Of a stretch of 64,000 nucleotides of DNA, positions 48,141-59,575 are shown one piece after another. Every line of letters starts with the position of its first letter. Positions within the stretch are counted from its first letter, which is position 1. The notes beneath the pieces are model-generated. The model made no database searches. It worked only from the letters and a program-made list of their open reading frames with translations, and was not told the origin of the DNA. The translations under genes and the position numbers were made by a program. Origin of the DNA: Microvelia longipes (taxonomy: Eukaryota; Arthropoda; Insecta; Hemiptera; Veliidae); NCBI GenBank assembly GCA_018340805.1, contig JACMZG010001914.1, positions 1,844,660 through 1,908,659 on the forward strand, read 5' to 3'.

Positions 48141-49189
48141 ACTGATAATAGTAGTATTGAACATTCCCTATGTGTTGGCATTAAGCGAGTTGGGCACTAT
48201 AAGAATGAAAAACAACTAATTTTAAACTCAATATCCGATAATGTTGCACGTGGTCCTTTATTTCCCTTTTAAAATGGCGACAGTACAATTTGGGTCACTC
48301 CGTGGTAATGACTCATTGACATCATCAAATCGAAAAAGAAGATAGAATACTACTATTTAATATCTAGCTTTATGAACGAACATATTCGTCTATTACTTGG
48401 TATTTTTGCTTTCTTTTCATGGCACTAATGGCAGCTACATGGTAGGGTGAAAGCGCGGTGTAAATAAATATGTATATTATGGAGAGATTCGTCATTCAGT
48501 TCTTTTGGTAATAAACTCTACTATAGTGGTAATTTTAACTCTTACAGTGACATACATTTTATTGAAAATACTATGTATTTAGAATTTAAAAAGGCAATTA
48601 AAAGTCAATTCTCATAAAGTTTAACTGCGATATAGAGATATCTTTAGTTCATTATCTTGCATTGTTGCGACTTTCAGTCTTTGACTTGTAAATATGAAGG
48701 TTCCCAGCATTAACTGTATACGAGTGGCTTGTGTTTTAATTCACCTCTAGCTCACCGATGGGTGGGTTTACGTCACGCGATGGATTTTATTTCTGTTTTA
48801 ATTCATCGGTGGATTTTAGGGGGTTACCTAAAGGGTCTTAATTCGCCGAGACTTCACAAATTTCACTCACCCCGCCTTTTAGCAGGATTTGTCTACCTTC
48901 CTCCTCCCTTTTTACAAACCACAGTTGAACTTAGGTTGATTGGACTTAAGTGGTCCAACCACCCAGTGATATCCTCAGTTTAACTTAATTTAACTGATTG
49001 AATTAAAAACAAGCCGATGAATATTTACATTTTATTTAATTTTTATTCCACTGAACACACAAAGGATCTCTTCAAATGAAAATAGTTAATTTTTGCTCAA
49101 AAATCATGATTATTATTATTACCTATTATTAATTTTAATTATTTGAAAAAAATTAATAGATTTAAGTCTACCGGCGATTCCCGCGCTTT
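48141..49189. other. Unassigned stretch between hAT MITE copies
   Basis: Mostly AT-rich. 48720-48980 is GC-richer with an 84-codon open frame of no recognisable family. No gene can be supported. Confidence 0.35.
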
Positions 49190-49625
49190 TAAACTGTTTT
49201 TTGTCAATATTGCTTAAAATTAACAACATTAAAGAAAATTAAGAACATTACAACCAAAATTGAATCTTGAAAACTAGCAAAACATTTCATTAGGCTAAAA
49301 AGAGACAAAATATTAACACATTTAACTTACTCTCTACGAAAAGTAAACGGTAAAGCTTCAATTACTCTCACTAAAGTGGCTACCTAGAGTACAAATGTAA
49401 AATATAAGCACAAATGACTTGACAAGCACCAAATGTATCAATAACGAAAGCACTGAAGAAAGTTGAGAAGCAAACTCGACAACTTAGCTACACAACCTGC
49501 GTTTGGCGCCTTTTTTAATTATAACCTAAGGGAAGGTAAGTTTGCTCCTATTTCTCTATCTCATACAACTTCCATGGGGTCAGAAATGTTCCTTAATGCG
49601 TCATCCCCTTTATTCAACATCCTTG
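49190..49625 (-). mobile_element. hAT-type MITE, truncated long-form copy
   Basis: Reverse-orientation copy of 44844-48132 without the Harbinger insertion. The right end CCCTTTATTCAACATCCTTG is intact, but the other end is missing (starts near CCCGCGCTTTTAAACTG). It preserves the empty insertion site GCAAACTTACCTTCCC read on the minus strand. Confidence 0.8.
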
Positions 49626-49674
49626 CCTGTACATTGTTAATAATTTGTTCCCCTTGTCTTATTCACTACACTCA

Positions 49675-49900
49675 TTCTTATCACTTCAGTCTCGCTTTGC
49701 TTGTCCTTAGAATATGTAATGCGCTTAATTTATAATGTCGTATATCTGAGACAGCTGCGCTAGACCTCACACAGGAAAGATCGGTTTTAATTCCAGCGGT
49801 AACCCATCCACATACTGTATCACAGTCGATACAGTTTAACAATGGTAATATGACAAATCACGTACAAATGACACTTAGTATAATTCTTAATTACATGAAG
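49675..49900 (-). mobile_element. 5S-derived long repeat, partial copy
   Basis: On the minus strand it reads a degraded 5S 3' half around 49840-49780 (TTAAACTGTATCGACTGTG, GTGGATGGGTTACCGCTGGA) followed by GGACAAGCAAAGCGAGAC. Only the 5S-plus-downstream part is present. Confidence 0.5.
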
Positions 49901-49971
49901 CACTAAACTCGAGTCACAGCACTACTCAATTGAATGGTTTGCTGATATTAAGGATTTTATTCTAAAACAAA

Positions 49972-50693
49972 TCGGGTACGGGGTACCTCGGAACTTTTCC
50001 TTATCACATTGTATTCGCTAAGCTCATCCTCCCTGCTTCGCACTCGCTTCGCTCGTCCTCAGATAATAGATGCTTACGTTTCATTCTTAACCGTCATCCA
50101 TACAACACGGACCACGCTCAATGCTGCTTAACTTTTATGATCTAACAAAAAACATGGTACTTGTTGTATTGAAACAAAACTTTGTGTACTTATTTATTAA
50201 GTAAAGTTGTACACTTTTGCTAAGTTTCAACTTAATTAGATTATTTTCAGATATTTTACAAAACGTAAAATTGAACTAATGCTGATAATGAGATGAAACT
50301 TGGCGCATATGTTAGACTTATTCATAGTCACATGCGTGCCAAATTTTAATTGGATTGCATTACTTTTCCGCGTTTTATGATTTTTCGAAATTTTTGATTA
50401 GTCATTATTGCAAGTTAATGACGTCATAAATAAAAAAAAAATGGAATAGCGCAACTACATAGCAGTAGATTGATTTTTCTACAAAGTTACAACTATCTAG
50501 CTAAAATGCACTAGGAGATACGATGATAATAGGCACACACACACACACATACAGACAGCTTTGAGAAAATCACTTAGATGGTCTTAAAATCGTCGAAACG
50601 GATAATTCCGGTTTTATCCCGGTTTCGGATTTTTTTGCAAACACAATACTTTTCCTATATACGTTCGGTATAAATGAGGAAAGTAAAAATCTA
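49972..50693 (-). mobile_element. 5S-derived long repeat, most complete copy
   Basis: Minus strand order: start near TTTTTACTTTCCTCATTTAT (50693), CCGAAACCGGGATAAAACCG (50630), a (TG)n patch (50540), ATCATCGTATCTCCTAGTGC, a ~330-base AT-rich middle, AGTTAAGCAGCATTGAGCGT and a degraded remainder of 5S (50145-50090), GGACGAGCGAAGCGAGTGCG (50060), and the end CCGTACCCGATTTGTTTT (49972). About 720 bases, no ORF. Confidence 0.75.
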
Positions 50694-50699
50694 ATGCAT

Positions 50700-51655
50700 G
50701 CCATTGGATAATAGTTGAGTAATACTTATAATGAGATGAACATTTAGGACATTTGTTAACCATATATTATATGCTACATGCTTATAATATATTATATGCT
50801 ATAATGGTATTTATATACTATATGCGTGACACTTTCTAATCAATCCAATATTTTTTTTGTTCAATTTTGTAAATTTTATAATTGGCGTTGTAGGAAAAAT
50901 ATTTCTGGGTATTAATGGATTTCAACTAGACCTGAAGATTTATTTTTGATCAAAGTTTTAACTCTTTAGCACTAAGGCACTGATGACAACATACAACATG
51001 CGTACTGACCAAGGATCTTGAATAAAGGGGATGACGCACTAAATCGATTTGCCATACAAACAAGTGACCCCATCGAAAACCAGAAAATAGAGAGAATTCA
51101 ACACAAAACACACTTCAAAAACCAACTGCACAAGTTTGGTACCAACTGCGCATGCTTACAATTCTTAAAACAGCAATGGCAAACTTACGTCAAATGGTTT
51201 CCAATGTTTATTGCTTGAAAAGGTTATAACAAAACACGCTTAAATTATCACTAAATGAAGAGGCAAAGTATATTCCAAAATTTAAAATTAATTAAGCACA
51301 AATGACTTAACAAGCACCACAAATGTAACAATCGCGAGAAGCACAGAAGAAAGTTGAGAAGCAAACTCGACAACCTTGCTACATAACCTGCGTTTGGCGC
51401 TTTTTTCATTATAATCAAGGGAAGGGGTAAGTTTGCTTCTAATTCTCTATCTCATACAACTTCTATGGGGTCAGAAAAGTTCCTTAATGCGTCATCCCCT
51501 TTATTCAAGATCCTTGGTACTGACAGACAACGTGGAAATAAACACTCTGAAGGTCTAATACTTCTGAAACAATTATTTCAATCGCGGTTTGGAATTTTCT
51601 CTGCGAAAGTTTTCCTTTATACCTGCGGTAAACTAAAAATATTTTTACTTCGATC
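50700..51655 (-). mobile_element. 5S-repeat-related sequence split by a hAT MITE
   Basis: Left (50830-51001) and right (51525-51655) flanks of the MITE at 51010-51516 read as one diverged copy of the upstream part of the 5S-derived repeat, including ATTTCAATCGCGGTTTGGAA and CTTTATACCTGCGGTAAACT near the end. Low identity. Confidence 0.4.
51010..51516. mobile_element. hAT-type MITE, short form, with perfect target duplication
   Basis: Ends CAAGGATCTTGAATAAAGGG and CCCTTTATTCAAGATCCTTG, exact 8-bp duplications GTACTGAC at 51002-51009 and 51517-51524. 507 bases, non-coding. It lacks the internal segment present in the long form at 44844. Confidence 0.9.
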
Positions 51656-52519
51656 TTAACACTATTTATTTAAACTATACCTGAAGATATTTCGTAATTG
51701 TGAAAAGTTATAACAAAAATTAAATTTCTCATACAACACAGCAAAAACAATTCTTTCCTTCGTAATGTTCGTAATTTATATTTTGAAAAATTACGTACAT
51801 GTCACAAAAAAAGACAGAGCGATAAATAAGATAAAAGTAGATTTTAAAATAAAATAAGCTCCGCACAGAGGTAAAATATTATCAGCTTAAGTTGTCGAAG
51901 AACACATTTTATAGGAAAAACATTTTAAAACGTCTAATATCAAAAGGCATTTTTGAAGGCGTGATTAAATCAACTTGAGATTTGGATTTAATTGTTTATT
52001 TAATTAGTGCCATATAAATTAAATGTTACTTGTATTTAAATAGATGAATATAATGTTGATTTGTATAGAACGTATAGAGCGAGATGTAATGAAGTAATAT
52101 ACAGGAGGCTTTGTTTCTATGGGAACTGGGATAAGTTTGCATTTTCCTCCAGGCCCGAGGTTTTTTTTTGATAAGTCACAGAAAATTACGACATAAGTCA
52201 TTGTTTTATTTATTTTTTGGCTAATTACAACAGTGAACTTGGTAAGGTATTGTATTTTGACGAATAAAATGAGTTTTCATTTGAGTGGTTATTGAATGCT
52301 TCCATGTAAAGTATTTGGGTGCCATCATAGGAAGAGTGATATCAGGAAGAGAGTGAGGTGGTTGCTATATTCCTGATAGTACCCCTCTCAAGATGATGAC
52401 CAAACACCACCGCTAGAAACATTGGAGTGTGCACATAGCAGATCGCGACAAAGATAAAAAGATCGTCAACAGATGTGCAAGATGCTCGAGGGAATCCTAA
52501 AGGAATAATTGTTACCAAT

Positions 52520-52735
52520 TCGTTTCAGTATGAGTGTGTGGGAGTCTGTCTCTGTGTGTGTGTGTGTGTCTGTTATTATCGGCACAACGATAATAACAGA
52601 TTCAATTGTTTTTGTGCTAGAGAGGTGATACCTTGGCAACGATTTTAGACAATGATCTGGAATCAGATTTGATCTTTAATTAAAACAGATCGTTTCTGTC
52701 TGAAGACGAGCAAATCGAGTCCGAATTAATAAATT
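52520..52735 (+). mobile_element. 5S-repeat-related fragment
   Basis: (TG)n then a perfect 11-bp-arm hairpin TGTTATTATCG/CGATAATAACA at 52571-52598, a GTGCTAGAGAGGTGATACC segment, and GAAGACGAGCAAATCGAGTC, the last matching the GGACGAGCGAAGCGAGTCC block of the family. 51660-52519 holds AT-rich sequence with nothing recognised. Confidence 0.35.
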
Positions 52736-52852
52736 ACAATTAAATATAAAAAAAAACAATGAAGTATTAACAATGAATCTTCGAAAAATTAAGTCAGTCT
52801 ATAATCAGTATAAAATGTAAAATCATTTAAAAATATTAAGATTGGGCTAAAA

Positions 52853-53985
52853 GTATTTATATCTCCTCATTTATATCGTACATATATAGGAAAAGATTTG
52901 TGTTTGCGAAAAAATCCGAAACCGGGATGTCACCGGAATTATCCGTTTCAGGAGGTTTTAAGGCTGTTGTATATACTACTAATATTAATTAAACACAAGA
53001 TTTTTCTTTTAGTATTTTAAATGAACACTGAATTATTAATTCAATATTTTTAAGTAATAGAAATGTGTTCTGTCAATTTTCTGTCTACTGTATAACTTGT
53101 CTGTCAATTTAGGCTGTCTTCATGTCTGTCAATCAGTCATTTCGGTTCCTTTCCGGCACTCCCCCTCAAAAAGATTCTGTTTCTAGTGGATAAAGTTTGT
53201 TGATAAGTCTGGTTAATGTCTTCTTGTTGCTGATGATGGTCACGGATCTAATTAGGTTGTCTCGACTTATATTGATCTCTTAGTACTTCCTCCTTTTCTT
53301 TCATTAGCTATCTGTTTTCTTTCTTCCATAAATCAAATAATTCTAATTTATTTTGAGACTTAGTAAACTATTGAAGATGGAGCCCTTTTTCTGATGTCAA
53401 TATTTCCCATCCGACACTCTCTTCATCAATAAAAACTAAGAAACGTGAATATACTACTAATATATTCCTTTCCGACAAAGGCCGTTTAAATGCTTTCCAC
53501 AAAGTTGTCTGTGTGAGTGTTTGTGTTTGTCTGTTATCATCGTAGCTCCTAGTGTGCTAGAGTGTTGAAACTTTGCACAAAAAATATTTCAAAAAATCAT
53601 GAACGGAAAAATGTCGCGTCGGATTGAGTTTTCTCGCGCATGTAGCCAATATTAGCATATGTGCCAAGGTTCAATTTTTTCAAAAGACTTGTGTACGTTT
53701 TTTTTAAATTGGCGAACAATCCAATCGAGTTCAAAGTCGGTACATACCAAGCGTACTTACGCAATTAATGACAATATGACAAGTATATCCAAGATTTTTG
53801 TTAGACCATAAAAGTTAAGCAGCATTGAGCGTGGTCAATGCCTGGATGGGTTGACCGCTGGGAATAAAACGGATGTATTTACTGTCTAAAGACGTGCAAA
53901 GCGAGTCCTTACCGAAGTAAGGAGGATAAGTGTAGCAAATCCGATGTGATGAGAAAAAGTTCCGAGGTACCCGTACCCGATTTTT
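52853..53985 (+). mobile_element. 5S-derived long repeat, copy split by an LTR remnant
   Basis: First part 52853-52964 (CCGAAACCGGGATGTCACCG...), then an inserted LTR remnant, then 53483-53985: (TG)-rich patch, ATCATCGTAGCTCCTAGTGT, the best-preserved 5S 3' half at 53811-53866 (GTTAAGCAGCATTGAGCGTG, CTGGATGGGTTGACCGCTGG), and the end GTACCCGTACCCGATTTT. Confidence 0.7.
52965..53477 (-). mobile_element. Ty1/copia-type LTR retrotransposon remnant
   Basis: A complete 194-base LTR at 52965-53158 (TG...CA). It is next to CTCCCCCTCAAAAA, whose complement TTTTTGAGGGGGAG is a copia-style polypurine tract preceding a 3' LTR on the minus strand. About 290 bases of internal sequence follow, then an internally deleted second LTR at 53446-53477 that shares TATACTACTAATAT and TTCCTTTCCG with the first. 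The 5-bp duplication AAGGC lies at 52960-52964 and 53478-53482. No intact gag or pol. Confidence 0.7.
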
Positions 53986-54556
53986 TACACTAGTGCTACT
54001 ATGTATGGTCAACTAAAATACGATGTTACATTTCATTATCAGTATTAGATTGTTAGATTTTCAGAGCTGGTATAAAACCCATGCACTGCCATTTTTTTTC
54101 TTTTGTACAAAATATTAGTTATACCAGTATTAATAATTAGCATAAAAAATATAATTAATATTAGTTCCGGGTTGATTGATTAACGTATATAACATAATGT
54201 AAACAAATCACGTATTTTGTTTTAGAGCGTTTACATTTATTTGTAACCAGAGACATCGTGTGGCCCTCATGCAAATAAATAACTGTCCAAAATGTTGTGA
54301 AATTAACTTTTAATGCATTGTTGGGTATTTTATAATAATATTATGTATTTAATTGAAGTGTATTTGACTTTAAGCTATATTGTATATTTTAAATTGTTTT
54401 TTTTTAAATATTCTTTATTTTATAAATATACATTTATTTACATTACAATGTATTTAAAGTACCTCTTGCTTGAGGTCCTAAAAAAGACCTGCGCCGTAAG
54501 AGGGAGCTCTACTCAAACACACGCACTTCATTTTCTTCCTTTAATATGAATATTTT
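53986..54556. other. AT-rich non-coding DNA
   Basis: A 78-codon Tyr/Leu/Phe-rich frame at 54313-54549 is compositional. No gene or repeat recognised. Confidence 0.5.
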
Positions 54557-54635
54557 CTAGATATATATATTATTATATATAAATATATATATATATATTA
54601 TATATAATATATATAATATATATATATATATATTA

Positions 54636-54676
<41 letters not shown>

Positions 54677-54790
54677 TAAATATATATATATACATGCATA
54701 CACACAATAGACAAACACATATACATATATATACGTATACATATAACACGTACACACACATATATTTACACACACACACATACTACACAC
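54557..54790. repeat. (TA)n, (TACA)n, (CA)n compound microsatellite
   Basis: More than 200 bases of TA-dominated repeat grading into CACACATA words. A second TA block lies at 54988-55090. Confidence 0.9.
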
Positions 54791-54984
54791 TTATTAAAAC
54801 TATGTGTGTTAGTTAGACCAAATAATTTTTAGTTGGGGTAGTATGAGAAAATATTATTAGTATAATTTTATATTATTATTTATAATAAGAAAATACCATT
54901 ATAAACAATTATTATCTTGTTAATAAATATAGGATTTAATTATTATAATTATTATTTTTATGTGCATTATTAATCTAATTGTCG

Positions 54985-55022
<38 letters not shown>

Positions 55023-55117
55023 AATATAATATATATATATATTATATATATATTATTATTATATTATTATATACATTATATTATGCATTACATTATATGT
55101 CATACTTAATCATATTA

Positions 55118-55423
55118 TTATAAACCATAGAATTTTTGATAAATGATCTTCAAGTCTGACTGCTGTTTGACTGCTTTCTTAAATGTTTCTATTTTATTAA
55201 TTTGTTTTAGTCGGGTAGGTAAGTTGTTGTGAAGTAGTGCTGCTTGGTACATCCAGTGTCTTTGTCCTGCTGTTGTTTTTCTGTACGGCAGTCCGTAAAG
55301 TCTTTGAGTCTCTGACCTGGTAGTTCGTCCGTGTTCTACAGTCATTAGCGTGTGTTTTCCAATTTTAATTCTGTTTAGGCATATATAGTCAAAAAGTTGT
55401 TGTACCGGTAGTATGTTCCATTT
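55118..55423 (-). pseudogene. Non-LTR retrotransposon ORF2 C-terminal fragment
   Basis: Minus strand frame reading LPVQQLFDYICLNRIKIGKH, then TTRSETQRLYGLPYRKT, then QAALLHNNLPTRLKQI and TFKKAVKQ. The order (N-terminal 'thumb' segment, TRS motif, LP...R, ...NxLP..., FKK..K) is that of the end of reverse transcriptase ORFs in Jockey/CR1/RTE-like LINEs. It ends at a stop at 55118. The upstream reverse transcriptase is missing. Confidence 0.6.
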
Positions 55424-55744
55424 CTAATTATGAATTATGAATATGATTAATAATATTGCTAGTTATGATTAGCAAATACTGTCCATGTTAGCGTAGGTGA
55501 CAGTGACCAGGCAATCAAGCCTGTCTCTAGCCTTGGGGGTTTCGTGGTTCATTTAGGAAGACTTTGTGTCAGCTTGACTTGTGGACCTGTCAACATATGA
55601 TTACCGTGCCTTAAACCAGGAGCATTGCACCAGTGTAATTGGCTGTTACCTATTTTCTGATTGTAATCTTGACCTGAGTTTTTGAAATTCCATTAACCTG
55701 TTTTGGTCCTATTGGGATTTGTTCTAAGCCCAGTTTAGCTGGAG

Positions 55745-56277
55745 CAGTGGTTCCCAACCAGGGGTCCTGGGACCCCTTGGGGGTCCCAAATGAGTTTTTA
55801 GGGGTCCCGGGAGCAATTTTACAAACTATATTGTAGAAGTAAAAGAAATATTTTTTTTTCTTTTGTGTGTGTTACTTCAATAAATAATTAAATTATTATT
55901 TATTTATGAATTATTTATATACTGATTAGAGTTAGAATTTTTATTTAATACTATCCGTTCACTATAAGTATAAGTTATAAATTATATTAAAAATTGTTAC
56001 AACCTATCTTTGTGAGTTTGGGTTAAGTAATTTAATAGCAATAAAGACCAAACAAAGAAACAAGCTCAATCCAGAATCTGATCTGCGTCTTGCAATCAGT
56101 GAAAAGATTCCGCATTTTGAAAAAATAATTAATGAGAGGCAGCAACAAAAGAGCCACTAATATTTTCAATAATATTTACCTGTGTATGTTTGTTTAATAA
56201 ACGTTAGTATTCTTTATATCGTCTTTTTGTATTTACCTTGCCTTTATATATGATAATAATAACAAATTTAATATATA

Positions 56278-56359
<82 letters not shown>

Positions 56360-56428
56360 GCAAGGGGTCCGAGAAGTAGTTCAAAATATTTTAGGGGTCC
56401 CAAGTATAAAAAAGGTTGGGAACCACTG
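55745..56428 (+). mobile_element. hAT element remnant (Charlie/ZBED type)
   Basis: Inverted ends CAGTGGTTCCCAACCAGGGG and AAAGGTTGGGAACCACTG, with 8-bp flanks AGCTGGAG (55737-55744) and AGCTAGAG (56429-56436), one mismatch. CAGTGGTTCCCAACC ends are typical of Charlie-like hAT transposons. It contains the transposase tail at 55981-56160 and a TA microsatellite at 56275-56352. Confidence 0.8.
55981..56160 (+). pseudogene. hAT transposase C-terminal fragment (ZBED5-like)
   Basis: Open from a stop at 55978-55980 to TAA at 56158-56160. It reads LCEFGLSNLIAIKTKQRNKL, then DLRLAISEKIPHFEKII, ending QQQKSH. This pattern (F-x-x-L-x-x-I-K-T-K-x-R-N-x-L, D-L-R-x-A-[IL]-S, Q-x-x-x-S-H) is the C-terminus of ZBED5/SCAND3-like hAT transposases. 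Only about 60 residues of several hundred remain. Confidence 0.7.
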
Positions 56429-56436
56429 AGCTAGAG

Positions 56437-57834
56437 CATCTGGTTATGTCATTTCTGTCTTTTTCTTTAAACCCAATAACGAAACTAACTGATACAGTGT
56501 TGTTAATTGCTAATATGGTAAGGTTTTAATTATTATTACAGATCTTTATTCTAAAATATAACTAAAGAGATTAAAGTTGACCCTACCTAATTTAGTAAGG
56601 TCAACTGAAATCTCTTATGTCCATCTCCTATTTTTATCACTTTCTTCGAGAATTGATTTTGCCATTTCCCGTATTTAGACAGGCCGTTATATAGGAAAAT
56701 TATTGTTTCTTATAACCTGGTTATTCCAATCTGTTCCAATCTATGGTTGCACTGCAGTGGACAACAAATGAGAAAATGGCTATTAACAGCCTTTGCTACT
56801 TTTCTTGATCCTACGGGTTTGTGACGTCTAGGAACACACTGACGTAGTCTTATCTAAGCGAAGTCTCATTTGCTAGTCCTTCCTGTTTTAATGATAATTC
56901 CGACAAGCTTCACTCCGCGTGGCAAATATATCTCTTAATCTTTATCATTTCCTTCTAGTGCTGTTTTATTCTCACAATTCAAGCGATTTATTCTTTTTCT
57001 TTATAGCTTTTCGTGTTAATGATCCTAGTGTTTGTTCTTATCTTTAACCCTCGTAGCTTGACGATTTAAAGCAGTTAGCACTGGTTTTATAACAAGACGT
57101 TTCCCACATGAAATTTTCTTCAGTTAAGAATGAAAAAGTTAAGTTTTACCAATTTAATTTTTTTATTGTAACTTCTAGGTTTTTTTTTTTTTTTTTTTTT
57201 TTTTGCATTGGCCTTTATTAGCCATACAGCCATTTTTTTATAATTCATGTGATTACTAGACAACTAGGTTATATTATTTAACTTCTAGGTTATAAAGCAT
57301 TATAGCTTAAACATAATTTTTAAAAATTTAGTAATTTAAACAATACAAGACAGAAGACAGTCAACTACAATACAGGGTGCTGTATTTAAAATTCGTTTCC
57401 TAGAGTTACTCAGCATCTTAAGTTACCGCGGTAAAATTGCTATCTCCATTTATTGTTGACCACTATGAGATAAAGCAAACTATATTTTTGACAACCGTCT
57501 GTCAAATTGGATAAGTTTACTGAAAAATAAAATAGGATGAAGTACAGAGCTTATGTTTATAACGGGCTATTTATCCAATTATAATTAAGTTAAATATGCA
57601 TATAAAAACAAAACAAAAGTTAAAATAAACTTTCAATTATAACTCATTCATTACCTCGTGTGTTCAAGCTTCAGTTGAACAACCACTCAAATTAACTAAA
57701 AAAGTGTATGAAAGTAAATAAAAAAGTGCATAATATACATACACTTTTATATTGCCACACATACACACACACGCATATAGAAATAAAGAAAATGTGTCAT
57801 CAGCATTCACACTGCAGCTAAATGATGAATTATA
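56437..57834. other. Unassigned stretch with a poly-T run
   Basis: No gene. A pure T run of about 25 bases lies at 57180-57204. The remainder is AT-rich unique-looking sequence. Confidence 0.45.
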
Positions 57835-57930
57835 TGAAACATATATAATATTAGAGACATATATAATATTAGAGACTTATATAATATTAGAGACATATAT
57901 AATATTAGAGACATATATAATATTAGAGCA
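57835..57930. repeat. 18-base tandem repeat, about five units
   Basis: ACATATATAATATTAGAG repeated five times with one variant. It produces a repetitive LETYII reading in the 84-codon frame at 57752-58006, which is not a gene. Confidence 0.85.
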
Positions 57931-58078
57931 ACGCGTAAACACGACTGGAGAGTTTTGTCTTTGGCATCTAAATTATGTCAAGCCAGAAAAAACGTGGCAT
58001 GGTTAGAGCAAGAGGGCTAAACACATGTGAACACTTAAAGGGCTTGGTTGGATGATAGCTGACTTGCGATAATACAAA

Positions 58079-58176
58079 TACAATACAAATACTTTTATTT
58101 CCAATAGTACAAAAATTACAAAAGAATTACAAAATTTACTCACATATAAATTATATTTACAGTGTACAGTAACAAT
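58079..58176 (-). repeat. 98-base repeat, copy 1 (probable LINE 3' end)
   Basis: Identical by eye to 59101-59198. On the minus strand it ends GGAAATAAAAGTATTTGTAT, i.e. a polyadenylation signal close to a terminus, as in many insect LINE 3' ends. 58177-59100 between the copies shows no gene. Confidence 0.7.
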
Positions 58177-59100
58177 TATGGTTGGTGTTAGTGTAATAAA
58201 ATAGATTTAGTGGGGCTAAAGAATTTTAAATATGAGTATGCATGCGACGGCACCATGAGTGCCGTTACATGCATATGTTATCAATAAGACTATTACCATA
58301 CATATGGTAAAAAGAAGATGGTTGTAAGAGTAAGCTCAGGGTCAGTTTTGGAACCACAAGGCAGAGCCTGTGTGTGGGGGATTCATCATTAAGGTTTATT
58401 AGTAGCAACACTGGTTTAAATAGAAAATATTGAACAGTTAGTTAAGATAGAAAAATCGACGGTAAAAACAGATTAAAATATCACAATTGTTTATCAAGCA
58501 AGGTTTATAACCTTGTCATGATATGAATACTCATTATTTTACATAAAATTTACAGAAAAAGAATATACAATATAATAATAAAAGGTAACAAAAAGATTAG
58601 AGAATTTTACATGATATGTATAAAAAAAGAATTTAGATCATCTGGAATCATTTGGAGTAAATTTCTATTGAAATATCAAATGTTTTGAATAAAAAAGTTG
58701 GCTAAGGAAAAAATGAAAGATATATTAATGAAATATAAATAAAATAAACGCGACTTACATTTTAAAATTATATGAAAAAGAGAATAATGTTATTGTAATA
58801 ATTAAAGTTTAAGATTGCTATATTTTAAAAGGGTGAGGTAATACCAATTTGGAATAGAAGAGGAGTGTATCTTTTATTCTTTGAATAAATTTTATGATTA
58901 GTTTGAAGAACTTTCTTAAAATTATGAAGTAAGAACTTTTACTTAAGAGATCAATTAAAGAGAGATTGCAAAATAAGTAATTTTAAAGAAATTTAGAGAA
59001 TGATTCAAATTTCTTTAAATTTAGACAAATTATATTAAAAATAAACTAAACTAAACATTAAATTAAAATTTGTTTAAAGTTTTTGCTAGAGAACTAAATG

Positions 59101-59198
59101 TACAATACAAATACTTTTATTTCCAATAGTACAAAAATTACAAAAGAATTACAAAATTTACTCACATATAAATTATATTTACAGTGTACAGTAACAAT
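59101..59198 (-). repeat. 98-base repeat, copy 2 (probable LINE 3' end)
   Basis: Same orientation and sequence as 58079-58176. Upstream on the minus strand (59394-59199) lies an (ATT)n tract and a weak, frame-broken reading (GIQISKSIRAFGKE) that could be the end of a LINE reverse transcriptase. That part is uncertain. Confidence 0.65.
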
Positions 59199-59483
59199 AA
59201 TAATAATAATAACAATAATAACATAATAACAATAATAATTCCTTTCCAAATGCTCTAATAGACTTAGAGATCTGTATTCCACTACTAAATTTGGAAATTT
59301 CCTTATATCGAGGCAGTATGACAAACTTATACATACAACAACTTATATATGACATGTGGCTGCGAAGCGGCTTCCAGTGCAGATGAAAATTCACTAATAG
59401 TTATACGATCGAAAAACATACCGTGAATACAAAATATGTTTTGAAATACATATGCGCAATCATACTCACACACAATATATATA

Positions 59484-59511
59484 CATATATACATACATAT
59501 AAAATATATAT

Positions 59512-59572
<61 letters not shown>
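59484..59572. repeat. (TA)n microsatellite
   Basis: TACATA words grading into about 70 bases of pure TA. 59573-60747 shows no gene or recognisable repeat. Confidence 0.9.

Positions 59573-59575
<3 letters not shown>

Noticed and set aside
53811..53866. Functional 5S rRNA gene
   Set aside because: Only the 3' half matches, the 5' half is replaced by unrelated repeat sequence, and other copies are more decayed.
54557..54790. 77-codon Tyr/Ile/Cys-rich frame (-)
   Set aside because: Encoded entirely by a TA/CA microsatellite.
57752..58006. 84-codon protein with LETYII repeats
   Set aside because: The repeats are an 18-base TA-rich tandem array whose length happens to be a multiple of three.
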